Below, in pieces: positions 1-5,320 of a stretch of DNA of 5,320 nt. Each line of letters starts with the position of its first letter. The first letter of the stretch is position 1. The position numbers and the translations under genes are program-made. Under the pieces are notes generated by a model. It ran no database searches. It saw only the letters and a list, made by a program, of their open reading frames with translations, and was not told the DNA's origin. The DNA is from Acidobacteriota bacterium (GTDB lineage Bacteria > Acidobacteriota > Terriglobia > Versatilivoradales > Versatilivoraceae): the NCBI GenBank assembly GCA_028875135.1, contig JAPPFQ010000319.1, forward strand, positions 1 through 5,320, given 5' to 3'.

Positions 1-2
1 GG

Positions 3-1502
3 GCAGTCTCGAGAGGGGTGAGGGGCGAGGGCGAGGCCCCCCTGGCCAAGGTAACCATCCGGGCCGAGTCGGCCGATCATCGGGTCTCCACCGCGACCGG
101 GGAAGACGGGAGCTATCTCCTCTCGAGACTGCCCCCCGGAGAATTCCTCATTTCCGCAGGGACTCGGGACCAGCGATACGTTTCCGCCTACTATCCGGAG
201 AGCTCTCATCGCGAGGACGCGCGACCCGTAGCCGTGCAGCAGCGCCGGAAGCTCACCGGAATCGACTTTGTGCTGCAACGGGCAGGGGCCATTCGGGGGC
301 GGATTCGAGCCCTCAAGGGAATGGAGCCGCTGGAGGGAGTCCGGGTGGTTGCCGAAAAACAGGGGGCTTCCCCGATTTCCCGTGTCGCCACCAGCGATTC
401 CCAGGGGCGATACCGACTGGCCGGCCTCTCTCCTGGCTCCTACCTGCTGTCGGCAGGCCCCCCCGAAGGGGACGACACCGGACGGCAACAGCCAGGCTGG
501 CTGCGCCAGTTCTATCCCCAACAATTCCATCGGGAATCGGCAGTTGCGCTCGACCTCGAGTCGGGTCTCACCCTGTCCGGTATCGACTTCACGCTCATGC
601 AGGAATGCTGGATCAGCGGGCGGGTGGTGACGCTGGGGGACGAGGAACCCCTGGAGGAAGTCCAGGTGATTCCGCAACCGGTCATGCTGCGGGGTTTTTC
701 TCCGACACGAACCCGGACCGATGGGTCGGGGGACTTCCTGCTTCAGGGGCTGCCCCCGGGGGACTACACCCTGGGCATGCTGCTCCCGGCCAGGCACCGG
801 AGGCTCATCCGGGTCTACTACCGGGACAAGCTGAGCCTGGACAGGGCGGACAGGATCGAGCTGGAGGAGGGGAAGGCCCTGCGGGACATCGACTTCAACC
901 TGGCGGCCGGAGCCAGCCTCAGCGGCAGGGTTGGGATCGAGGAGCCCGAAGAGGAGCTCGAATATCAATGGGACAGCTCACGGGACGTGGTCGAGCTGGC
1001 ACGTCTGGATTTCGATCCCAGGGGCTCCGAGGACCGGCGGCTGAGGGTGGAAGAGGACGGTTCATTCCGAGTGGACGGAACTCCCGGAGGACGCTACTCC
1101 CTGACCCCCAGGCTCTCGGACCCCAACCTGATCGCCCTGCGTTCCCCGCTTCCGAGGGTCGTGACCGTGGTTGAAGGCGACCTGCTGCAAGAGCTGGACT
1201 TCGCCTTCAGAATCGGGGGCTCCATCTCGGGCTCCGTCGAGTCGGCGAGCGAGGCCCCCGGCTTGAATCAATTGCAGATCGTCCTCATCAATTTCGTCGA
1301 GAACACCTCCTCGGTGTTCGACCTCCCCACGCCTCAATACACGCTGGCCGGACTTCCCCCGGGCCGCTACTTCCTGGCGCTCCGTTCCAAGCCGGACGCC
1401 ACCCATCCCAGCCGAGGCTACGGGATCTCCCAGGTCTTCGACTCCAGGCTGGTGGACGTGGTCAAGGGAGCCGGCACTTCGAACGTAGACCTGAGAGTGC
1501 CC
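3..1502 (+). repeat. Five tandem beta-sandwich repeat units within the first CDS
   Basis: Approximate unit boundaries are 3-287, 288-608, 609-914, 915-1217 and 1218-1502. Units 1-3 are the most alike. Each has a central LPPG or LSPG hairpin (residues 38-41, 137-140, 245-248), then an aromatic YYP/FYP/YYR element about 20 residues later, an acidic stretch, and a closing (G)IDF strand (81-84, 188-191, 291-293). Unit 4 is divergent: its hairpin reads GTPGGRY, it has an acidic insertion (EEPEEELEY) and it lacks the YYP element. Unit 5 keeps LAGLPPGRY (443-451) but its end reads VDLRV instead of IDF. Similarity is clear at protein level only, which suggests old duplications rather than recent ones. 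Confidence 0.8.
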
Positions 1503-1532
1503 CCGACCCCGGCCGGGCAATCCCCCTTTTGA
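3..1532 (+). CDS. Carboxypeptidase-regulatory-like repeat protein, 5'-partial
   Basis: This is the 3' part of a gene; its start lies upstream of the window. The frame is open from the first full codon at 3 (A-V-S-R-G before the GTG at 18), and those residues extend the first repeat's opening strand, so the GTG at 18 is not the true start. Residues below count that GTG codon as 1. The protein has at least five tandem units of about 95-105 residues, each like the CarboxypepD_reg/prealbumin-type beta-sandwich: an opening strand such as ISGRV, a PLEGV-type turn, a central DGSYLL..LPPG.Y hairpin, and a closing GIDF.L strand. Such modules are non-catalytic, extracytoplasmic, and used as stalks or binding domains. 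It ends at TGA 1530-1532 with ..PAGQSPF and shows no C-terminal membrane segment or sorting signal. Any signal peptide or N-terminal enzymatic or TonB-linked domain would be outside the window. The specific function is unknown; the fold assignment is fairly secure. Confidence 0.88.
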   Translation, partial: AVSRGVRGEGEAPLAKVTIRAESADHRVSTATGEDGSYLLSRLPPGEFLISAGTRDQRYVSAYYPESSHREDARPVAVQQRRKLTGIDFVLQRAGAIRGRIRALKGMEPLEGVRVVAEKQGASPISRVATSDSQGRYRLAGLSPGSYLLSAGPPEGDDTGRQQPGWLRQFYPQQFHRESAVALDLESGLTLSGIDFTLMQECWISGRVVTLGDEEPLEEVQVIPQPVMLRGFSPTRTRTDGSGDFLLQGLPPGDYTLGMLLPARHRRLIRVYYRDKLSLDRADRIELEEGKALRDIDFNLAAGASLSGRVGIEEPEEELEYQWDSSRDVVELARLDFDPRGSEDRRLRVEEDGSFRVDGTPGGRYSLTPRLSDPNLIALRSPLPRVVTVVEGDLLQELDFAFRIGGSISGSVESASEAPGLNQLQIVLINFVENTSSVFDLPTPQYTLAGLPPGRYFLALRSKPDATHPSRGYGISQVFDSRLVDVVKGAGTSNVDLRVPPTPAGQSPF

Positions 1533-1559
1533 GCCGCGTTTCACGCCCGGGGCGAAGCC

Positions 1560-1700
1560 GATTGTTTCCGGGTGAGGTGTATCGAAGCTGGTGCGGCTGG
1601 TGCTGTCGACCGCCGACTCTTGGGAGCTACAGTCCTGCTGCAAACGTAGCGGCCGGTACGGGAGCTTGCGCTCCGGACGGGACGGATTGTTTCCGGTTGA
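1560..1700 (+). repeat. Imperfect 16-nt direct repeat in the intergenic gap
   Basis: The sequence gattgtttccgggtga at 1560-1575 recurs as gattgtttccggttga at 1685-1700. They match at 15 of 16 positions and are offset by 125 nt. A weaker relative, ttcccgttgaaac (1732-1744), matches ttccggttgaagc (1691-1703) at 11 of 13. The second copy contains the proposed -35 element of the downstream promoter. The copies could be a regulator's half-sites, a decayed duplication, or chance. Confidence 0.5.
1661..1674 (+). other. Short GC-rich hairpin (possible REP-like element)
   Basis: The perfect stem GGAGC (1661-1665) / GCTCC (1670-1674) encloses a TTGC loop. It lies in a GC-rich stretch, about 1645-1680, between the two genes. 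No run of T follows directly, so it is not a convincing intrinsic terminator. It could be a dispersed intergenic palindrome or a weak transcript structure ahead of the second gene. Confidence 0.35.
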
Positions 1701-1715
1701 AGCGTCCGGTATCAT
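1687..1715 (+). promoter_or_regulatory. Candidate sigma70-type promoter for the DUF3857 gene pair
   Basis: TTGTTT (1687-1692; three of six match TTGACA) is followed by a 17-nt spacer and TATCAT (1710-1715; five of six match TATAAT). The predicted start of transcription is near 1722, giving a leader of about 65 nt before the ATG at 1789. Spacing and -10 quality are good and the -35 is mediocre. It is the best match I found by eye in the gap, and its location just upstream of a signal-peptide-encoding ATG supports it. Confidence 0.4.
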
Positions 1716-1777
1716 GACCTTTCCCGGCAGCTTCCCGTTGAAACACCGCACCCGAACTCCCCGATTCCATTCCAACC

Positions 1778-1782
1778 GGAGA
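1778..1782 (+). promoter_or_regulatory. Ribosome binding site fixing the start at 1789
   Basis: GGAGA at 1778-1782 lies 6 nt before the ATG at 1789. It favours this ATG over the in-frame GTG at 1591 and ATG at 1714, which would place unrelated residues in front of a clear signal peptide. Confidence 0.65.
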
Positions 1783-1788
1783 ACCCCG

Positions 1789-3780
1789 ATGAAACCGGCT
1801 CTTCGAATCCTGGCGTCCTTGTTGCTCCCTCTGATCCTTTGTATTCCGGCCGCCGCCGTCAAGTGGGCTCCCGTCGAGCCGGCCCACCTGGCTGAGCAAA
1901 GTCCCCGGATCGACCCGGATGCCGACGCCGAGGCGATTTTCTGGCGGACCTGGGTGACGGATCAAATGATTGGAAACCGGCAGCCGCAGAACATCAAGGA
2001 GCAGTACATCCGCATCAAGATCTTTACCGAACGCGGCGTCCAGGAGTACGCCACCATCGACCTTCTATCGGCATTCGACGAGATTCGCATCGGCGACCTG
2101 CGTGCGCGCACCATCAAGTCCGACGGCCGCATCGTGGAGGTTCCCGGTCGATCCATCTTCGAACGGACGGTGGCCAGGACCCGCGGAATCAAGGTCAGGT
2201 TCAAGTCCTTCTCCATGCCGGGTGTGGAGCCGGGCGACATCATCGAGTACCAGTGGAAACAGTATCGCGACGACTATTTCTCCCAGTATTCCCGTCTCTA
2301 TTTTCAGCGGGACATCCCTTCCTGGGAGGTCAGCTATCACGTCAAGCCTTCGGATTTCGCCTGGGAGCGGTTGGGCTTCCTGATGAGTTTCCAGGTCTTC
2401 AACGTGAGGGGCGAAGGATTCAGGGAAACCCCCGGGGGGTGGCAATCCATCACCGTGCAGGACGTTCCGGCCTTCAAGTCCGAAGCCCGCATGCCTCCCG
2501 AGGACAACATCCGCTCCTGGATGCTGCTGTTCTACTCCAAGAAGCGCAACTTCAAGCCGGACAAGTACTGGAGCGAAATGGGAAAGGCCATTCGCCACGA
2601 ACTCAGGAACGAGGTCAAGGTGGACGGCTCCATCAAGAAGAAAGCCGCCGAGCTGACCGCGGGTCTGTCCACGCCCACCGAGAAAATCGATCGCATCCTC
2701 GACTACTGCCTAAACCAGGTCAAGAACTTCCAACACGACCGTTCGGGGGTGACGGCCGAGCAGCGCCTGAAACTGAAGCCCCGCAAGAAGCCGTCCGACA
2801 CCTTGAAGCAAGGCATGGGAACGGGACGCGACATCATCAAGCTGTTCTCCGCGCTCCTGAACGCCGCCGGAATTCGATCCTATGTCGCCCTGGCCGCCGG
2901 GAGGGACGACTTCTTTTTCAACTCCAATTTTCTGGACCCCTATTTCCTGAATCGCATGCAGGTCGCGGTCGAGCTCGACGGCAAGTGGAAGTTCTACGAT
3001 CCGGCATCTCCCTACCTCGAACCCGGCATGCTGCTGTGGCCCGAGGAGGGTGTCGAATCCTTGATCCTCCATCGCAAACAACCCTTTTTCCAGAAGACTC
3101 CCTCTTCCGATCCCCAGAGAAGCCGGATTCACCGCAAAGCGAGTTTCAAGCTGCAGGAGGACGGGACGCTGCAAGGAACGGTGGAGATGGTCTTCCACGG
3201 CCACCCGGGCGTATCCCGCAAGAACGTGTATGACGCGCTCACCCCGGAGGAGCAGCAGAAAGCCATTGCAGAGCGAGTGCAGGAACGGTTGAATTCCGCC
3301 GACGTAACCGATGTCGAGATCGTGAACGCCAAGGCCATCCGGGACCCCTTGGCGGTGCGCTACAGGATTCGGGTGCCGGGCTATGCCCAAGGAGTCGGCA
3401 GGCGTCTGCTGCTGCAGCCGGCCTATTTCCAGATGAACGTGCCCGCGGAGTTTGAAACCAGCCAGCGCCGGTACGATATCTATTTCCGGTACTCCTGGAC
3501 TGAATCGGACGAGGTCACCATCGAGCTGCCGCAAACCCACAGGCTCGAGAGGCTCTCCTCCCCCAGACCCTTCACCATGCAAGGCGTGGGGAAATATGAA
3601 GCCAGCCTGGAGCAAGGCGACGGCAACGGTTTGACCTACAGGCGCAGCTTGCGCTTCGGAGACAACGGGACGATATTGTTCCGCTCCGATGCCTATCCTC
3701 AGATCAAGCGAACCTTCGATTACATCCACCGGCAGGACAACCATGTGCTCACGCTCACCCGCAAAACGCCGGCGGATTGA
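1789..3780 (+). CDS. Exported DUF3857/transglutaminase-fold protein with degenerate active site
   Basis: The gene encodes 663 residues. The start is ATG 1789, because a Shine-Dalgarno precedes it and the protein then opens with a classic signal peptide (MKPALRILAS, then LLLPLILCIPAAA, cleavage near 22-24). An in-frame extension back to a GTG at 1591 is open but reads as non-coding. Residues about 43-240 resemble DUF3857: DPDADAEAIFW near 43-52, then DLRARTIKSDGR (103-114) and the VEPGDIIEYQW segment (146-156). Residues about 295-430 match the transglutaminase-like core, but where an active family member has G-D-C-K-D this protein has G-T-G-R-D (344-348), so the nucleophile is Gly346. The N-H-V position is N-R-M (Arg389). 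Only the third triad residue, Asp404 in YDPAS, remains. The C-terminal part, about 447-663, is probably beta-rich and DUF3858-like. It is therefore likely an extracytoplasmic pseudoenzyme, perhaps binding peptides or the next gene's product. The fold is secure; the function is unknown. Confidence 0.9.
   Translation: MKPALRILASLLLPLILCIPAAAVKWAPVEPAHLAEQSPRIDPDADAEAIFWRTWVTDQMIGNRQPQNIKEQYIRIKIFTERGVQEYATIDLLSAFDEIRIGDLRARTIKSDGRIVEVPGRSIFERTVARTRGIKVRFKSFSMPGVEPGDIIEYQWKQYRDDYFSQYSRLYFQRDIPSWEVSYHVKPSDFAWERLGFLMSFQVFNVRGEGFRETPGGWQSITVQDVPAFKSEARMPPEDNIRSWMLLFYSKKRNFKPDKYWSEMGKAIRHELRNEVKVDGSIKKKAAELTAGLSTPTEKIDRILDYCLNQVKNFQHDRSGVTAEQRLKLKPRKKPSDTLKQGMGTGRDIIKLFSALLNAAGIRSYVALAAGRDDFFFNSNFLDPYFLNRMQVAVELDGKWKFYDPASPYLEPGMLLWPEEGVESLILHRKQPFFQKTPSSDPQRSRIHRKASFKLQEDGTLQGTVEMVFHGHPGVSRKNVYDALTPEEQQKAIAERVQERLNSADVTDVEIVNAKAIRDPLAVRYRIRVPGYAQGVGRRLLLQPAYFQMNVPAEFETSQRRYDIYFRYSWTESDEVTIELPQTHRLERLSSPRPFTMQGVGKYEASLEQGDGNGLTYRRSLRFGDNGTILFRSDAYPQIKRTFDYIHRQDNHVLTLTRKTPAD
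3734..3737 (+). promoter_or_regulatory. Ribosome binding site inside the preceding gene
   Basis: AGGA at 3734-3737 lies 5 nt before ATG 3743, within the last codons of the upstream gene. It decides the start of the third gene, since no other ATG, GTG or TTG occurs in that frame ahead of the hydrophobic signal segment. The arrangement suggests translational coupling. Confidence 0.6.
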
Positions 3781-5320
3781 CCGGTGGTGGAGCCGGACGC
3801 AGGCGGCCGCCCTGGTCCTGGCCTGCCTCTGCTGCCCCTGCCTGGCGGCCGAACGGCCCCCTTCCTGGCTCACCGAGCTGGCTTCCGGCCAGGTTCCGGA
3901 ATACGACAGCGAGGTGGGGGCAGTCGTTCTTCTCAACGAGCACACGGTAACGGTTGAGCCGGACGGCAAGGTCACCACCTCGGTGCGGAAGGCCATCAAG
4001 GTGCTGACGCGGGAAGGCCGCCGGGAAGCTCGCGGGGGCGTGGTCTATCGCCGCGACAGCGGCAAGGTCCGCAGGCTGCGAGCCTGGACGCTCTACCCCT
4101 CCGGGGCATCAAAGACCCACCGCAAGAAGGACATTATCGACGTCTCGCTGGTGGATGACGACGTCTACGATGTCTATGACGAGTCGCGGCAATCGTCCAT
4201 CCGTGGCACGGCCGACGCAGATACGGGCTCAGTGTTCGGATACGAGTCGGTCCTGGAAGACCGGTCGGTATTTACCCAGTTCAGCTTCAGCTTTCAGGAC
4301 GATCTGCCGGCCCTGCTCTCCCGCTTCCGCCTGGAGCTGCCATCGGGCTGGACGGCTGAATCGGTCACGGACAACCACCCGCCCATCGAACCCCTGGTCA
4401 AGGACTCGTCCTACACCTGGCAACTGGAACGCCTCCCTCCGGTTTCCGACGAACCCGCCCGGCCCGGGCTGAGGTCGATCGTGCCCCGGGTCAGCGTCAG
4501 CTACTTTCCTCCCTCCCGGGTCAAAGCCGCCGGTCCGACATTCCGCGAGTGGAGCCAGGTATCGGCCTGGCTTGCCTCCCTTGCCGACCCTCGGGCCAGG
4601 CCCGACCAGGCCGTCATGGCCAAGGCGCGGGACCTGACCGTGGGCAAGGAGAGTCAGCTTGAGAAAATCGAGGCCATCGCCGAATTCTCCCAGCGCATCA
4701 AGTACGCCTCCATCCAATTGGGCGTCGGGCGCGGCGGGGGATACCAGCCCAGCCCTGCCGGGGAGACACTTCAAAACGCCTATGGAGACTGCAAGGACAA
4801 GGTCAACCTGATGCGCTCCCTGCTGGCGGCGGTGGGCATCGAGTCCTACCCGGTGGCAATCTTTTCCGGCAACCGCCGCTACGTGCGGTCCGATTGGCCG
4901 TCCCCCCGACAGTTCAACCACGTCATCATCGCCGTGCCGTTGTCAGGAGAGCTGGAAGCACCCGCTGTGGCCTCGGCGGGTGATTGGGGGAAACTCCTTC
5001 TGTTCGACCCGACCGACCGCTACACTCCCTTGGGCTACCTTCCCGACCCCCAGCAGGACAGCCTGGCGCTGCTGGTCAGGTCGAGCGGGGGTAAGCTGCT
5101 GCGAGCGCCGACTTCCCCTCCCCGCGCCAACCTCTTCAAACGCCATGTCACCATGAGCCTGGCTCATGACGGCTCGATCGGCTGTCAGATTCGGGAGCAG
5201 TTGGAGGGGAGCGCCGCCAGCAGCAATCGGCGCCTGCAAAGAAGCCTGGGGAGCAGGGACTACCGCAGGGTCATCGAGCGTTGGATCTCCTCGGGCGCCC
5301 CGGGCGCCGCCGTTTCCAGG
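3743..5320 (+). CDS. Exported DUF3857 transglutaminase-like protein, intact triad, 3'-partial
   Basis: The first 526 residues are present and the frame is still open at the window end; family members I recall run a little over 600, so perhaps 100 or more residues are missing. It starts at ATG 3743 and overlaps the upstream gene by 38 nt. A basic n-region (KRRRIDRWWSR) leads into AAALVLACLCCPCLAA, a signal peptide with likely cleavage near 35-36. Residues about 54-230 form DUF3857: the VGAVVLLNEHTVTVEPDG strand pair (58-75), then LRAWTLYPSG (112-121). Residues about 305-445 form the transglutaminase-like core with AYGDCKDK (346-353, nucleophile Cys350), FNHVIIAV (391-398, His393) and FDPTDRYTPLGYLP (421-434, Asp422). 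This Cys-His-Asp triad is complete, so an amide-directed activity (peptidase, amidase or transglutaminase type) is plausible in the periplasm or outside the cell, but no substrate can be named. The start of a C-terminal beta domain follows from about 465. Confidence 0.9.
   Translation, partial: MCSRSPAKRRRIDRWWSRTQAAALVLACLCCPCLAAERPPSWLTELASGQVPEYDSEVGAVVLLNEHTVTVEPDGKVTTSVRKAIKVLTREGRREARGGVVYRRDSGKVRRLRAWTLYPSGASKTHRKKDIIDVSLVDDDVYDVYDESRQSSIRGTADADTGSVFGYESVLEDRSVFTQFSFSFQDDLPALLSRFRLELPSGWTAESVTDNHPPIEPLVKDSSYTWQLERLPPVSDEPARPGLRSIVPRVSVSYFPPSRVKAAGPTFREWSQVSAWLASLADPRARPDQAVMAKARDLTVGKESQLEKIEAIAEFSQRIKYASIQLGVGRGGGYQPSPAGETLQNAYGDCKDKVNLMRSLLAAVGIESYPVAIFSGNRRYVRSDWPSPRQFNHVIIAVPLSGELEAPAVASAGDWGKLLLFDPTDRYTPLGYLPDPQQDSLALLVRSSGGKLLRAPTSPPRANLFKRHVTMSLAHDGSIGCQIREQLEGSAASSNRRLQRSLGSRDYRRVIERWISSGAPGAAVSR

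Noticed and set aside
1533..1560. An intrinsic terminator after the repeat protein
   Set aside because: The cgcccggggcg stretch is only a weak palindrome and no T-run follows it; the tttt at 1527-1530 precedes it. I cannot support a terminator.
1591..1788. An N-terminal extension of the second gene from GTG 1591 (66 extra residues)
   Set aside because: It would bury a standard signal peptide in the interior, has no good Shine-Dalgarno, and crosses the hairpin and candidate promoter. ATG 1789 has a well-placed GGAGA.
1062..1862. A 266-codon minus-strand open frame spanning the intergenic gap
   Set aside because: Its C-terminal half is antisense to the repeat protein and its N-terminal half crosses non-coding DNA and the signal peptide of the next gene. 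The composition is low-complexity and no family is recognisable.
2429..2439. A CCCCCGGGGGG run as a possible frameshift or sequencing error
   Set aside because: The reading frame continues cleanly through it and the encoded segment (ETPGGWQ) is plausible, so there is no sign of a shift.
2253..3233. A 326-codon + strand open frame inside the second gene
   Set aside because: It is an out-of-frame shadow rich in Arg, Gly, Pro and Gln. The overlapping frame has clear DUF3857/transglutaminase homology and a signal peptide.
2710..3999. A 429-codon open frame on the minus strand
   Set aside because: It lies antisense across two well-supported genes, has no recognisable domain or signal, and its Arg/Gly/Val/Leu-rich content is what the reverse complement of GC-rich coding sequence gives.
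4229..4921. A 230-codon minus-strand open frame
   Set aside because: It is antisense to the intact-triad transglutaminase core, which is unambiguous, and shows no domain of its own.

Overview
The window looks like chromosomal DNA of a high-GC bacterium, most likely an acidobacterium (Acidobacteriota). GC is roughly 60-65% by eye. The taxonomic guess rests on protein style: a long array of carboxypeptidase-regulatory-like (CarboxypepD_reg type) beta-sandwich repeats, followed by two exported DUF3857/transglutaminase-like proteins. I recall both as very common in acidobacterial genomes. No marker gene is present, so this is inference.

Layout, all on the + strand. (1) Positions 3-1532 hold the 3' part of a gene whose start lies outside the window. 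It encodes at least five tandem beta-sandwich repeats of about 95-105 residues and ends without a membrane anchor. (2) Positions 1533-1788 are a 256-nt intergenic gap. It holds a 16-nt imperfect direct repeat, a short GC-rich hairpin, a plausible sigma70-type promoter (1687-1715) and a Shine-Dalgarno site. (3) Positions 1789-3780 encode a complete 663-residue exported DUF3857/transglutaminase-fold protein. Its catalytic Cys and His are replaced by Gly346 and Arg389, so it looks like a pseudoenzyme. (4) Positions 3743-5320 encode a second DUF3857/transglutaminase-like protein that overlaps the previous gene by 38 nt. Its Cys350-His393-Asp422 triad is intact, and it runs off the window end after 526 residues.

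Genes 2 and 3 are almost certainly co-transcribed and probably translationally coupled. They put an inactive-looking and an active-looking member of the same fold side by side, both with signal peptides and so both acting outside the cytoplasm. That pair is the most interesting thing here. A pseudoenzyme/enzyme partnership is an attractive hypothesis, but the sequence does not prove it. The first gene may share the cell-envelope theme but is separated by a gap with its own candidate promoter.

I see no RNA gene, CRISPR array, transposase, integrase or attachment site. The long open frames on the minus strand and in the other + frames are by-products of GC-rich coding sequence.
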